A stretch of DNA of 64,000 bases from Arthrobacter oryzae. GTDB taxonomy: Bacteria; Actinomycetota; Actinomycetes; Actinomycetales; Micrococcaceae. Of the stretch, positions 29,039-38,803 are shown piece after piece. Both the position numbers and the translations under genes were made by a program. The notes below the pieces were generated by a model. The model did no database searches, had not been told where the DNA came from, and saw nothing but the letters and a program-made list of their open reading frames with translations. Numbering within the stretch: position 1 is the first letter of the stretch; every line of letters starts with the position of its first letter. The stretch lies in the NCBI RefSeq assembly GCF_030718995.1, contig NZ_CP132204.1, positions 310,001 to 374,000 on the forward strand, given 5' to 3'.

Positions 29039-30501
29039 AGCTGTCAGAACGCATCAGCTTGGCCCAGGCACCGCCCGCGGATGCCTCACCCGAGAAACCC
29101 CGTCTGGCTGCGGCCGCCCAGCCCGCTGACGTTATCACCCAGCAGGAAAAGCATGAGGGTGTGGGCCACCTGCCCAAGCAGCCGGCTCCGCCCAAGGCCC
29201 AGTCCGTGGATGCCCTCGCCGGGCTCAAACAACGTGCGGCAACTGCCCTATTCGAAAGAATGGGGGCACGCTTCAGCGATTCATCTGTCACGGAAGACGA
29301 GCTAAGGACCACAGCCCGGGATGAGCTGACCCAGATCATCGACGCTGAACAGGTTCCGTTGTCACCGGACGAGCGCACGCGTCTGGTGCGCGACGTTGCT
29401 GACGACGTTCTGGGGTACGGGCCGTTACAGCGCCTCTTGGACGATCCAGAAGTCACCGAAATAATGGTCAACCGGATGGACCGGATCTATGTTGAGCGCA
29501 AAGGCAAACTTACGCTCACGGATTCGCGCTTCAGCTCGGAGGATCACTTGCGCACGGTCATTGAGCGCATTGTATCCAAGGTCGGCCGCCGCATCGATGA
29601 ATCGTCGCCACTGGTCGATGCGCGGTTGGAAGATGGTTCCCGTGTTAACGCAGTGATCCCGCCGCTTGCCGTGGGCGGGTCCTCCTTGACCATTCGTAAG
29701 TTCAGCAAGGTTCCCCTCACGGTCAAGAACCTGATTGACTTTGGTACGTTGACGCCCGAAATGGCGGAACTCCTGAACGCGTGTGTCAAAGCCAAACTGA
29801 ACATCATCGTGTCCGGGGGAACGGGAACGGGTAAGACCACGCTGCTAAATGTTCTCTCGTCCTTCCTTCCGGACACGGACCGCATCGTTACCATCGAAGA
29901 CGCCGTCGAGCTTCAGATCCAGCAGGATCATGTGGTTCGGCTGGAAAGCCGCCCGCCGAATACAGAAGGTAAAGGCGAAGTCACGATCCGTGAACTGCTC
30001 CGCAACTCGCTGCGTATGCGCCCGGACCGGATTGTGGTTGGTGAGGTCCGCGGCGGTGAGTCCCTTGACATGCTCCAGGCCATGAACACGGGCCACGACG
30101 GTTCCCTCTCAACCGTTCACTCGAACTCGCCCAGGGACGCTGTTGCCCGCCTGGAGACGCTCGTCCTCATGGCAGGCATGGATCTTCCGCTCCGTGCCAT
30201 CCGCGAGCAGATTGCCTCGGCTGTCCACCTCATTGTGCAGATCTCAAGGCTCCGGGACGGAACCCGCCGCATCACCCATGTGACAGAGGTCCAAGGAATG
30301 GAAGGGGACATCGTCACACTCCAGGACGCGTTCGTGTTCGATTTCTCAGCCGGAGTGGACAGCGCCGGGAAATTCCTCGGAAAACCGATCCCCACGGGGA
30401 TCCGCCCCCGTTTCATCGACCGCTTCGAGGACATGGGTATATACGTGTCCCCCGGTGTATTCGGTCCTACTGGCGGGCAGCCTTCGCCCGCCAGGGGCTA
30501 G
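29035..30501 (+). CDS. tadA: TadA/CpaF secretion ATPase, second Tad locus
   Basis: 488 residues. [19 protein letters not shown], Walker [14 protein letters not shown], Asp box [10 protein letters not shown], Walker [12 protein letters not shown] and His box [13 protein letters not shown] are all intact. The N-terminal 60 residues are unlike the paralogue, while the ATPase core is very close to it. ATG overlaps the tadZ stop. Confidence 0.95.
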   Translation: MKLSERISLAQAPPADASPEKPRLAAAAQPADVITQQEKHEGVGHLPKQPAPPKAQSVDALAGLKQRAATALFERMGARFSDSSVTEDELRTTARDELTQIIDAEQVPLSPDERTRLVRDVADDVLGYGPLQRLLDDPEVTEIMVNRMDRIYVERKGKLTLTDSRFSSEDHLRTVIERIVSKVGRRIDESSPLVDARLEDGSRVNAVIPPLAVGGSSLTIRKFSKVPLTVKNLIDFGTLTPEMAELLNACVKAKLNIIVSGGTGTGKTTLLNVLSSFLPDTDRIVTIEDAVELQIQQDHVVRLESRPPNTEGKGEVTIRELLRNSLRMRPDRIVVGEVRGGESLDMLQAMNTGHDGSLSTVHSNSPRDAVARLETLVLMAGMDLPLRAIREQIASAVHLIVQISRLRDGTRRITHVTEVQGMEGDIVTLQDAFVFDFSAGVDSAGKFLGKPIPTGIRPRFIDRFEDMGIYVSPGVFGPTGGQPSPARG

Positions 30502-30511
30502 GGGGACTCGC

Positions 30512-31441
30512 GTGTTACTCCTCGGAATAGCCTTCATGTCGCTGGCTTCGATTACCGTAGCCATGGTCATCGTAGTTCAGTCCCAGCCGCCCGTCCGACG
30601 GGACCGCCGACGTCCTTACGAAGAGGATGCGAAATCCCAGGTGTCGGTGTTTATCGGCTCCGCCGCAGCAGACCTGAACCGATACCTTGCCGCAAGAAAT
30701 GTGCGGCTTTACAACGCCGAAGCTCTTGAGCGTGCCGGCGTGCGACTCAACCAGGCGGACTTTACGATCCTCGTAGCAGCTGGCGCCAGCGTCGCCGGGT
30801 TGGCTGGGCTGATACTCCAAGGAGCTTTCCTCGCGGTCGTGTTCGCGTTGGCAGTTCCGTTTGCGGGGCACTTCTACCTCAAACAGCGTGCGGCCAAGCG
30901 GCGGGGGCAGTTCGATGACCAGCTGGGCGATACGCTACACCTGCTGACCGGCGGCCTACGCGCGGGCCACAGTATCCTGCGCGCCATCGACGCGTCCGCC
31001 GCCGAATCACCTAGCCCGACGGCCCAGGAAATGCGCCGCATCGTCACGGAAACGAGCCTTGGGCGGGACCTGTTATCTGCTTTGAACGACACAGCCGAGC
31101 GCATGCAAAGCGAAGACTTTGTGTGGATAGCCCAGGCCATCCAGATAAATCGTGAAGTGGGCGGCAACCTCGCAGAGGTGCTGGACCAGGTCAATGAAAC
31201 CATCCGCGAGCGCGCCGAAATAAAGGGACAGATCAAAGCGCTGGCCGCTGAAGGCAAATTCTCCGCCTACATCCTGATGGCGATGCCTGTCGGTATCATC
31301 GCCATCCTCATGATCATCAGCCCGGGTTACATGGACGTCATGTTCACAGAGGTGCTGGGTTGGGTATTGATCGGGGTGTCAGTCGTATTCATGACAATCG
31401 GTGCACTCTGGCTCCGCAAGATCGTCGATCTGAAGTTCTGA
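30512..31441 (+). CDS. tadB: TadB-type inner-membrane platform protein, second Tad locus
   Basis: 309 residues from GTG 30512 (GGGGG upstream, 10 nt after the tadA stop). The open frame extends back to 30455 inside tadA, but that part is not TadB-like. F-domain motifs are DTLHLLTGGLRAGHS and QINREVGGNLAEVLDQV, with hydrophobic helices at both ends. Confidence 0.91.
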   Translation: MLLLGIAFMSLASITVAMVIVVQSQPPVRRDRRRPYEEDAKSQVSVFIGSAAADLNRYLAARNVRLYNAEALERAGVRLNQADFTILVAAGASVAGLAGLILQGAFLAVVFALAVPFAGHFYLKQRAAKRRGQFDDQLGDTLHLLTGGLRAGHSILRAIDASAAESPSPTAQEMRRIVTETSLGRDLLSALNDTAERMQSEDFVWIAQAIQINREVGGNLAEVLDQVNETIRERAEIKGQIKALAAEGKFSAYILMAMPVGIIAILMIISPGYMDVMFTEVLGWVLIGVSVVFMTIGALWLRKIVDLKF

Positions 31442-31451
31442 GCAGGCAACC

Positions 31452-32336
31452 ATGAACCTACACGTATTCGTCGCCGGCCTCCTGGTAGCACTGGCGTTGG
31501 CCTACTTCGCCTGGTCGTTCTTGAGCACAGACAAGAAAGCCGACGAGGCAGTCCGCAACAACCTGACCCGGGGCAAAACCCTCGATGCCGGAGAATCCCG
31601 GGAAGACGAAGGAATTTTTCTGCGTATCGGCCGCAGAATCACCCCCGCTGCCTACGTCCGCAAACTGGATCAAATGCTTAGTCTTGCCGGCAGACCCGCG
31701 TCAATACCGTTGGGCCGCCTGCTCGCTGCCAAGCCCGCTCTCGGACTTGCAGGCGCACTTTTCGGGTTGTTCCTCGGTACTTCGGGGTCCAATCCGGTGC
31801 TGAAGTTGCTCGGTCTTGTGGTTTTCCTGTTTGGCTACTTCATCCCTGACCTGCTCTTGTTGAGCAAGGGCCAGGAGCGGCAGAAGGCCATTCAGCTCGA
31901 ACTGGCAAACACCCTGGACCAGATGTTGATTTCGGTGGAGGCGGGGCTCGGCTTCGAAGGGGCCATGGCCCGGGCAGGACAAAACGGTACGGGCCCCTTG
32001 GCTGAGGAACTGGTACGAACCTTGCAGGACATGCAGGTTGGCCGCAGTCGGCGTGAGTCCTACCTGGGTCTCGCGCAGCGCACCAGCGCTCCGGAACTCC
32101 GGAGCTTTGTGCAGGCGGTAGTCCAGGCGGATGCCTACGGAATCGCCATCAGCCGGGTACTGCGCGTCCAGGCAAAGGTCATGCGGGTTAAGCGGCGCCA
32201 ACGGGCAGAAGAAAAAGCTATGAAGCTCCCGGTGAAGGTTCTTTTCCCATTGCTCTTCTTTATCTTCCCGGTGCTGTTCATCGCCATTCTTGGCCCCACG
32301 GCGATTCGTGCAATTACAGCTTTCAGCGGTCAATAG
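31452..32336 (+). CDS. tadC: TadC-type inner-membrane platform protein, second Tad locus
   Basis: 294 residues with the F-domain motif ELANTLDQMLISVEAGLGFEGA, the cytoplasmic KRRQRAEEKAMKLPVKVLFP segment and a terminal transmembrane helix. It ends the second Tad locus. No clear terminator is seen in the 95 bp before the next gene, so read-through into it is possible. Confidence 0.92.
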   Translation: MNLHVFVAGLLVALALAYFAWSFLSTDKKADEAVRNNLTRGKTLDAGESREDEGIFLRIGRRITPAAYVRKLDQMLSLAGRPASIPLGRLLAAKPALGLAGALFGLFLGTSGSNPVLKLLGLVVFLFGYFIPDLLLLSKGQERQKAIQLELANTLDQMLISVEAGLGFEGAMARAGQNGTGPLAEELVRTLQDMQVGRSRRESYLGLAQRTSAPELRSFVQAVVQADAYGIAISRVLRVQAKVMRVKRRQRAEEKAMKLPVKVLFPLLFFIFPVLFIAILGPTAIRAITAFSGQ

Positions 32337-32431
32337 AAGCAAACCGCCCCCTGTCCCAAGATCCCCTCAAGGTTTCCACAGGATCGGCTGAATTCGGCCC
32401 CTAACAAGAAAACAGGACGTAGCCTTAAACC

Positions 32432-32890
32432 ATGTTCATTTCAGATCCTCAGCCCAGTGGCAAAGGCACGTCGCCCGCCACTGTGCCCGAAGGATCGGGT
32501 GTGGAAGATGGTGCCGAGCTGACGCTGGAGGAAGATCTCTTGCCTCTGGTTGACCCGGAAGTCCTAGAGGATCTGGAAGAACAACTGAACGGGGCGGTGC
32601 TTGCTGTCCGTTTTGCCCGGGACTACACCGCCATGTGGGATCGGCGTTACAACCGCCTGGCCGCAGCCGTTGAGAACCAGGACCTAGCGTCGGCTCTTGA
32701 CGCCGTCATCAGCCTTAAAATCACGTCTGCCATGGTCGGCGGCGTACGTTTGGCCCGGCTGGCGGAGGCACTGGAGCAAGTAATCCGCCAAGGTGATTTC
32801 GGCAAGGGCCAATCGCTGATGGAGCGGGTGGCTAAGGACGGCTGCCAGACGGTTTCCGAGCTTCAGGCCACTTACATTAAAAACGGCTGA
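32432..32890 (+). CDS. HPt-like protein lacking the phospho-accepting histidine
   Basis: 152 residues, acidic and Pro/Ser-rich for the first 45, then helical. The stretch AVISLKITSAMVGGVRLARLAEALE (91-115) reads like the HPt helix consensus (a-H-x-L-K-G-s), but the histidine position is Ile93 and the usual Gly is Ile97. It sits between the Tad locus and a divergent regulator/kinase pair, so a role as an inert docking or inhibitory partner of that pair is plausible but inferred. A soluble helical protein of unrelated function is the alternative. Confidence 0.6.
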   Translation: MFISDPQPSGKGTSPATVPEGSGVEDGAELTLEEDLLPLVDPEVLEDLEEQLNGAVLAVRFARDYTAMWDRRYNRLAAAVENQDLASALDAVISLKITSAMVGGVRLARLAEALEQVIRQGDFGKGQSLMERVAKDGCQTVSELQATYIKNG

Positions 32891-32899
32891 TATCCGCGG

Positions 32900-33679
32900 T
32901 CAACTGGTCAGATCAGGCCTCTTCGGCGCAAGCCGATAGCCGACACCACGAACCGTCTGCAGCCACTTAGGCGATTGTTGATCTTCCTGTAGTTTACGGC
33001 GGAGGTTGCCAATGTGAACCTCCACGGCTCGCTCATCAGATTCGCTGATATAAGTATCTTCCTCATAGAAATCACCACGGACTGCCCTCACAAGGTCTGC
33101 CCTGGTGCAGACGGCTCCCTCACGGCGCAGGAGTTCATGCAGGAGATCAAACTCGCTTCGAGTCAGCTCAAGATCCTTTCCATTCACTGCTACCGATCGC
33201 GTCTTGAAGTCAAGAACCAGACCGTTGTGGCGCAGGACCCCGGTGTCTCCGAACGCTACAGGAGCGGCCGGCGCCACTCCCTGCGCTGGTAGCTGCGGCA
33301 CGATGTCATGGCGGGGCCGGCGCAGCATGGCCGCAACCCGGGCACGGAGCTCACGCGGCCTGAAGGGCTTGGCGATATAGTCATCCGCCCCCGCATTTAG
33401 TGCAGACAGCAGATCGGGTTCCTCGGTCCTGCCGGTTAGCATCACGACGTAGGCATCACTAAAGTTGCGGATCCTCCGGAGAACCTCAAAACCGTCTATG
33501 TCCGGAAGGCCAACATCCAACGTCACAATATTTGCCTGCTTGTGTCGCACCACCTCGACGCCCCGCCGTCCGTCCATGGCCGTGTGAACCTCGAAGCCGG
33601 CTTGGCTAAGCACACCTTCGAGGAGGTTGCGAACATCTTCGTCGTCCTCAATTACTACCGCTATTCCAAGACCATCCAT
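32900..33679 (-). CDS. OmpR-family response regulator
   Basis: 259 residues. Receiver domain with acidic pair EDDED (12-13), phospho-Asp in TLDVGLPD (D55), Thr82 in MLTGR and Lys104 in AKPF. C-terminal winged helix has LTRSEFDLLHELL, VEVHIGNLRRKL and WLQTVRGVGYRLAP. I chose ATG 33679, which has GGGGG eight bases upstream, over a GTG at 33691. It is divergent from the histidine kinase at 33932, which is its likely partner. Targets are unknown; the Tad genes upstream are obvious candidates. Confidence 0.9.
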   Translation of the reverse strand: MDGLGIAVVIEDDEDVRNLLEGVLSQAGFEVHTAMDGRRGVEVVRHKQANIVTLDVGLPDIDGFEVLRRIRNFSDAYVVMLTGRTEEPDLLSALNAGADDYIAKPFRPRELRARVAAMLRRPRHDIVPQLPAQGVAPAAPVAFGDTGVLRHNGLVLDFKTRSVAVNGKDLELTRSEFDLLHELLRREGAVCTRADLVRAVRGDFYEEDTYISESDERAVEVHIGNLRRKLQEDQQSPKWLQTVRGVGYRLAPKRPDLTS

Positions 33680-33931
33680 TGTTGCCCCCACACACTCAGC
33701 GAAAAGTGCCTCCTACCAGCCCAGCGCCGATATTTGTTTCCGCCCCAACTGACCCTACGGTACAAGGAACAACCACCATTTACACTCTTTTCTGTCTTTC
33801 GTCCGGCAAATTCACTTATGATGACACGAGACGCACATTCTGGGGGTAACGAAAGACAGGGCCATGGGCTTTACTATTTCGCGCAATTTCAGGGCTGACC
33901 GGATTGATGTCGAAGAATTGGAGTCTGCGCT

Positions 33932-35611
33932 ATGACTGACCGGTTGCTGCAGATCGGCACCAAGCGGTACTTCGGACGCCTAGGTACACGCGCACAAGTG
34001 GCTTTATGCCAGCTTCCCCTCACACTTATTGTGACAGCACTTACAGTGGCAACCCCGTTTGCCTGGCCGGCTCTGTTGCATAGTCCCCTGTACATAGCCG
34101 GCGCCGTCCTCCATGTTGGCCTGTTCATGGCATGCTTTCTCGTTCCATGGGAACGGTTACGTCCGAGCGCCTACCTCATCATTCCTGTCCTGGACCTTCT
34201 GGCCCTCTGGCTCTCCCGTAACGGCGCCGGACCCATACTCCCCGGCCTAGGTGTGCTGGCCATCTTTCCAGTTATCTGGTTGTCAGCGTCAGGGATGCTC
34301 GCACGCACCGGCGTGACGTTGAGCTTTGTCGGGCCACTGCTCATCATGCTGCCCACGTTGATTGGGAAGTTACCCAATCCCTCGGCGTCGGACATCACCT
34401 CGGTCATTCTCCTTCCAGTGATGATGCTTGCCGTCTCGCTTTCCATACGCTTTGCCAGTGTGAACATGCGGCTCCAACAGCGCCAGCTGCAGGAGAAGGA
34501 CCGGGAATTACGGGAGTTACTTCGTCAGAGCCGGGACCGGGAAGGCCTCCTCAAAACCATTCTCGGAGCTGTCGACGTCGGAATTGTCGCCGTCAATCCC
34601 ACCGGGCAGGGCTTGCTCACGAACAACTGGCAGTTGTCGCTGCAGCAGGGCGCCGCTTATAGAAACCCTCATGCAAAGCTCGAAGAGAAGGATCAGCTGA
34701 TCTTCGCCCGGGACAGAATCACCCCGTTGGCCCCGGAAAGACGTCCCATCCGCCGGGCGCTTGACGGCGAATCCTTCGCAGATTACCTTGTCTGGTTCGG
34801 GGAAGGAGAAGCACAGCGTGCGGTCTCCACTGCGGCAAAGTCTCTAGAGAACGAAAACGGTGATTTCACCGGAGCGGTGATCGTCTACAACGACGTGACG
34901 GGTCTGGTCGAAGCTTTAGCCGCAAATGAGGAACTTGTATCGAATGTTTCCCACGAATTCAGAACACCGTTGAATTCAATTCTTGGAAACGTCGATCTGG
35001 TACTCGATGATCTGCAGGAGATTTCGCCGATATCGGTCCAGCGACTCGAGGTCGTACAACGCAATTCCGAGAGGCTGCTCGCCTTGGTGTCCGATCTATC
35101 TCTTTCCGCTTCTTCCGCACTGAAAGTACATCCCAAGCGAACAGACCTCGCTGGCCTGGTGGAGACCACTATCGGCTCGGCCCTCGCCCATGCGGACCGC
35201 GCTAACATCTCCTTGGTTAAGGATGTTCCCTCGCCACTCTGGGCCTACGCGGACCCGCTCCGAATCGGCCAAGCCTTGGACAACCTCGTCTCAAACGCCA
35301 TCAAGTACTCGCCCGACGGCGGGGTGGTCAGCATCAGTGCCCAACGAACTGCGGAGTGGGTTAAGCTCTCGGTCAAGGACACGGGGATGGGCATGAGCGC
35401 GGATGATTCTGCTAAGATTTTCCGGCGCTTCTTCCGTGCCAAACCAGCGCGTGACGCCGCCATTCCGGGCGCCGGACTGGGTTTGTCAATCACCAAGACC
35501 ATTGTCGAACGGCACGGCGGGACCATCAGTTGTTCCAGCGAACCCGGGCGAGGCAGTACATTTACCGTCGCACTGCCATCAGGCGATGAACTGTTAGGCT
35601 CACCGGCCTGA
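33932..35611 (+). CDS. Membrane sensor histidine kinase
   Basis: 559 residues. The first 175 hold about six hydrophobic segments forming a membrane sensor, followed by a coiled-coil stretch (QQRQLQEKDRELRELLRQS) and a PAS-like domain (about 205-325). The HisKA box SNVSHEFRTPLNSI has His341. The catalytic domain shows the N box NLVSNAIKYSP, G1 DTGMGMS, F box FRRFF and G2 GAGLGLSI. It is complete and should be active. Divergent from the response regulator gene by about 250 bp. The signal sensed is unknown. Confidence 0.9.
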   Translation: MTDRLLQIGTKRYFGRLGTRAQVALCQLPLTLIVTALTVATPFAWPALLHSPLYIAGAVLHVGLFMACFLVPWERLRPSAYLIIPVLDLLALWLSRNGAGPILPGLGVLAIFPVIWLSASGMLARTGVTLSFVGPLLIMLPTLIGKLPNPSASDITSVILLPVMMLAVSLSIRFASVNMRLQQRQLQEKDRELRELLRQSRDREGLLKTILGAVDVGIVAVNPTGQGLLTNNWQLSLQQGAAYRNPHAKLEEKDQLIFARDRITPLAPERRPIRRALDGESFADYLVWFGEGEAQRAVSTAAKSLENENGDFTGAVIVYNDVTGLVEALAANEELVSNVSHEFRTPLNSILGNVDLVLDDLQEISPISVQRLEVVQRNSERLLALVSDLSLSASSALKVHPKRTDLAGLVETTIGSALAHADRANISLVKDVPSPLWAYADPLRIGQALDNLVSNAIKYSPDGGVVSISAQRTAEWVKLSVKDTGMGMSADDSAKIFRRFFRAKPARDAAIPGAGLGLSITKTIVERHGGTISCSSEPGRGSTFTVALPSGDELLGSPA

Positions 35612-35629
35612 CCACTCCGCGTGCCGATG

Positions 35630-36520
35630 CTACTTGCGTAACGCCCTGGTCAGCTCGGCCCGGGCCAGCAGTTCGCCGTCCGAGGGATAAGCCACTTCCT
35701 CGAGCACCAGGGGGTGCGGCGCGGACAACACGGATTTCGCGTCACGTTTCTGCTCGAGAAGGCGCTCATAGAGCCACGCCGGCTTTTCCGCCCCGGAACC
35801 GACGTACAGGGCCGACCCCACGAGCGCGCGCACCATGTTGTGGCAGAACGCGTCAGCCTGCACGGTGGCCACGATGACGCCGTCGCTCCCCCGCGCGAAC
35901 TCGAACCTCTGCAGCTCGCGGATGGTGGTGGACCCTTCCCTTGGCTTGCAGTAGGAGCGGAAGTTCTGCAGCCCCAGGAGCTTGGACGCACCCTCGTTCA
36001 ACAGCGCCACATCGAGTTCTTCCTTGTGCCAGAGCGTGGAATAGCGGCCCAAGGGGTCCCACAGCGCCGGCCCGTCCGCGATGCGGTAGCTGTACCGGCG
36101 CCACAGCGCGGAGAACCGTGCGTCGAACCCCGCCGGGGCCACGGAGACGCTGTGCACCTCAACGGCACCGGTGAGGTCGCCGAGTCCGCGGCTGAGTGCC
36201 CCGCGCAGCCGCCGCAGGAGGGCGACGGCGGGATCCAGTTCAGCGCCGCGGTTCAGCCCCTGCCATTCTTCTGCGCTCAGGTCCAGGTGGACCACCTGTC
36301 CGCGGGCGTGGACCCCGGCGTCGGTGCGGCCGGCAACCGTCACCCGCACCTTGCGCCTGATCAGGAGCGCCAAGGCATCCTCCAGGACGCCCTGGACGGT
36401 CAGCATGCGGGGCTGGACAGCCCACCCGTTGAAGGGTCCGCCGTCGTACGCCAAATCCATCCGGATACGCAAAAACCCGCCGCCCCCCAAAACGGGGGCA
36501 GCGGGTTCTTGGTGGTTCAT
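35630..36520 (-). CDS. truA: tRNA pseudouridine(38-40) synthase TruA
   Basis: 296 residues from ATG 36520. It converts U38-40 of the tRNA anticodon stem to pseudouridine. RMDLAYDGGPFNGWAVQP starts the domain, VAGRTDAGVHARGQVVH holds the catalytic Asp, and ARFSALWRRYSYRI and FCHNMVRALVG are conserved. The start is uncertain: ATG 36460 or TTG 36472 would remove about 16-20 residues (PVLGGGG region) that are encoded by the terminator hairpin of the alpha operon. It follows rplQ, its usual neighbour. Confidence 0.9.
   Translation of the reverse strand: MNHQEPAAPVLGGGGFLRIRMDLAYDGGPFNGWAVQPRMLTVQGVLEDALALLIRRKVRVTVAGRTDAGVHARGQVVHLDLSAEEWQGLNRGAELDPAVALLRRLRGALSRGLGDLTGAVEVHSVSVAPAGFDARFSALWRRYSYRIADGPALWDPLGRYSTLWHKEELDVALLNEGASKLLGLQNFRSYCKPREGSTTIRELQRFEFARGSDGVIVATVQADAFCHNMVRALVGSALYVGSGAEKPAWLYERLLEQKRDAKSVLSAPHPLVLEEVAYPSDGELLARAELTRALRK
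36471..36507 (-). terminator. Terminator of the alpha operon inside the 5' end of truA
   Basis: On the minus strand a 14-bp stem with one mismatch (36474-36487 with 36494-36507), loop 6, is followed by five T (36475-36471). It lies 45 bp after the rplQ stop and within the first codons of truA as called. Confidence 0.82.
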
Positions 36521-36551
36521 AGACTTAAGTCTATGCGAAGGTTTCAGCGAA

Positions 36552-37136
36552 TTACTTCGCGTCCTTTTCCTCAGCGGCCGGCTTCTCAGCAGCTTCCTCA
36601 GCGGCCGGAGCCTCTTCGGTTGCAGCAGCTTCAGTCTCAGCGGCTTCGGCTTCCGGAGCAGCTTCGGTCTCGGCAGCCTCTTCTTCTGCAACGGGTGCAG
36701 CAGCAGCGGCTTCCTTCTTGTCGGCGTCGCGCTTGGCAGCGGAAGTAGCCTCGGCTACAACGGCCTGCTTGGCGGAAACCGGCTCAAGGACGAGCTCGAT
36801 GACAGCCATGGGAGCGTTGTCGCCCTTGCGGTTGCCGATCTTGGTGATGCGGGTGTAGCCGCCATCGCGGTTCTCTACTGCCTGTGCAATGTCGGTGAAC
36901 AGCTCGTGGACGACGCCCTTGTTGCTGATCAGGCCGAGTACACGACGGCGGGAAGCGAGGTCGCCACGCTTGGCGAAGGTCACCAGGCGCTCTGCGTACG
37001 GCTTCAGGCGCTTGGCCTTGGTCACCGTGGTGGTGATCCGCTTGTGCTCGAACAGTGCTGCTGCCAGGTTCGCGAGCATAAGACGCTCGTGAGCCGGGCC
37101 GCCTCCGAGGCGCGGACCCTTAGTGGGGGTAGGCAT
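36552..37136 (-). CDS. rplQ: 50S ribosomal protein L17 with acidic C-terminal extension
   Basis: 194 residues. The L17 core (1-120) has [21 protein letters not shown] and [13 protein letters not shown]. After it comes a tail of about 70 residues made almost only of Ala, Glu and a few Pro/Lys, which E. coli L17 (127 aa) lacks. ATG follows GGAGAAA. Last ribosomal gene of the alpha operon. Confidence 0.96.
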   Translation of the reverse strand: MPTPTKGPRLGGGPAHERLMLANLAAALFEHKRITTTVTKAKRLKPYAERLVTFAKRGDLASRRRVLGLISNKGVVHELFTDIAQAVENRDGGYTRITKIGNRKGDNAPMAVIELVLEPVSAKQAVVAEATSAAKRDADKKEAAAAAPVAEEEAAETEAAPEAEAAETEAAATEEAPAAEEAAEKPAAEEKDAK

Positions 37137-37213
37137 AATTGTTTCTCCTCATATGGAAGCCGGTGGGCTGCGCACAACATGGTGCATCCAGCCAGCCGGC
37201 CAAGATCTGCTTG

Positions 37214-38224
37214 TTAGAGCTCGTCGTCGCTGAACGCGGCGTCGTCCTCTTCGATGGCTGCGGCGCGTGCTGCCAGGTCGAAACCGGGAGGGGAGTCCTT
37301 GAGGGACAGACCCAGTTCAACCAGCTTGGCCTTGACCTCGTCGATGGACTTCGCACCGAAGTTACGGATGTCCATCAGGTCGGCCTCGGAGCGGGCAACG
37401 AGTTCACCCACGGTGTGGATGCCCTCACGCTTGAGGCAGTTGTAGGAACGGACGGTAAGGTCCAGATCCTCGATCGGCAGGGCCATGTCAGCTGCCAGGG
37501 CAGCGTCAGTCGGCGACGGGCCAATCTCGATACCTTCAGCTGCGGTGTTCAGCTCGCGGGCCAGACCGAACAGTTCCACCAGGGTGGTGCCTGCGGAAGC
37601 AACGGCATCGCGCGGGGCGATGGCCTGCTTGGTCTCGACGTCGACAATCAGCTTGTCGAAGTCAGTGCGCTGCTCAACACGGGTGGCTTCCACGCGGAAA
37701 GTAACCTTCAGCACCGGCGAGTAGATCGAGTCGACCGGGATGCGGCCGATCTCGGAATCGCCGGACTTGTTCTGAGCTGCCGAAACGTAGCCGCGGCCGC
37801 GCTCGATGGTCAGTTCGAGTTCGAACTTGCCCTTCGAGTTCAGCGTGGCAATGTGCAGATCCGGGTTGTGGAATTCGACGCCGGCCGGCGGAGCGATGTC
37901 CGCGGCGGTGACGACTCCCGGGCCCTGCTTGCGCAGGTAGGCAACAACCGGCTCGTCGTGCTCGGAGGAAACCGACAGGTTCTTGATGTTCAGGATGATC
38001 TCGGTGACATCTTCCTTGACACCCGGAACCGTGGTGAACTCGTGCAGCACGCCATCGATCCGGATGCTGGTTACAGCAGCGCCCGGGATGGAGGAGAGCA
38101 GGGTACGGCGGAGGGAGTTTCCGAGAGTGTATCCAAAGCCCGGCTCCAGCGGTTCAATGATGAAACGGGAGCGGTTTTCGGAGACGACCTCTTCAGAGAG
38201 GGTGGGGCGCTGTGCAATGAGCAC
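37214..38224 (-). CDS. rpoA: RNA polymerase subunit alpha
   Basis: 336 residues. The N-terminal dimerisation domain has [25 protein letters not shown]. The C-terminal domain (about 245-310) has [20 protein letters not shown] and [15 protein letters not shown] start with AAAGGA upstream. Normal place between rpsK and rplQ; rpsD is not next to it, as is usual in Micrococcaceae. Confidence 0.97.
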   Translation of the reverse strand: MLIAQRPTLSEEVVSENRSRFIIEPLEPGFGYTLGNSLRRTLLSSIPGAAVTSIRIDGVLHEFTTVPGVKEDVTEIILNIKNLSVSSEHDEPVVAYLRKQGPGVVTAADIAPPAGVEFHNPDLHIATLNSKGKFELELTIERGRGYVSAAQNKSGDSEIGRIPVDSIYSPVLKVTFRVEATRVEQRTDFDKLIVDVETKQAIAPRDAVASAGTTLVELFGLARELNTAAEGIEIGPSPTDAALAADMALPIEDLDLTVRSYNCLKREGIHTVGELVARSEADLMDIRNFGAKSIDEVKAKLVELGLSLKDSPPGFDLAARAAAIEEDDAAFSDDEL

Positions 38225-38308
38225 TTAGGTTTCCTTTCGGCGAGCATCCGCTATATGACGCAACACAGGTGGTGGAAATTCGGTCTGAAGACTTAACGCG
38301 GCTGGGCC

Positions 38309-38334
38309 TGCCCGGACCCGCGAAGGTCCGGGCA
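38309..38334 (-). other. Intercistronic hairpin between rpsK and rpoA
   Basis: A perfect 10-bp GC-rich stem (38309-38318 with 38325-38334) with a 6-nt loop and no T run. It may stabilise or partly attenuate the transcript between rpsK and rpoA. Confidence 0.5.
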
Positions 38335-38356
38335 AGCTCCAGCTGCTGGAAACGTC

Positions 38357-38758
38357 TTAGACGCGGCGGCGCTTCGGCGGGCGGCAGCCGTTGTGCGCGG
38401 CGGGGGTGACGTCCTGGATGGAGCCAACCTCCAGGCCGGCGGCCTGCAGCGAGCGGATTGCGGTTTCGCGGCCGGAACCCGGTCCCTTGACGAACACGTC
38501 AACCTTCTTCAGGCCGTGCTCCTGGGCGCGCTTTGCAGCAGCTTCGGCAGCCATCTGGGCGGCGAACGGGGTGGACTTACGTGAGCCCTTGAAGCCAACC
38601 TCACCGGCGGAAGCCCAGGAGATGACAGCACCGTTCGGATCCGTGATGGAAACGATGGTGTTGTTAAAAGTGCTCTTGATGTGCGCCTGGCCCAGCGCGA
38701 TATTCTTCTTGTCCTTCTTACGCGGCTTGCGAACCGCGCCACGAGTCTTCGGGGGCAT
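38357..38758 (-). CDS. rpsK: 30S ribosomal protein S11
   Basis: 133 residues with [37 protein letters not shown] and the C-terminal [16 protein letters not shown] typical of S11. It forms part of the 30S platform. Located between rpsM and rpoA in the alpha operon. Confidence 0.97.
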   Translation of the reverse strand: MPPKTRGAVRKPRKKDKKNIALGQAHIKSTFNNTIVSITDPNGAVISWASAGEVGFKGSRKSTPFAAQMAAEAAAKRAQEHGLKKVDVFVKGPGSGRETAIRSLQAAGLEVGSIQDVTPAAHNGCRPPKRRRV

Positions 38759-38803
38759 TATTTCTCCTACAGAAAGTTATGGGGGGAAAGTCAGCAGCTA
38801 TTT

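Noticed and set aside
36521..36691. N-terminal extension of the truA frame up to 36691
   Set aside because: It is an out-of-frame reading of the rplQ tail, rich in Leu/Arg/Lys, and does not resemble TruA.
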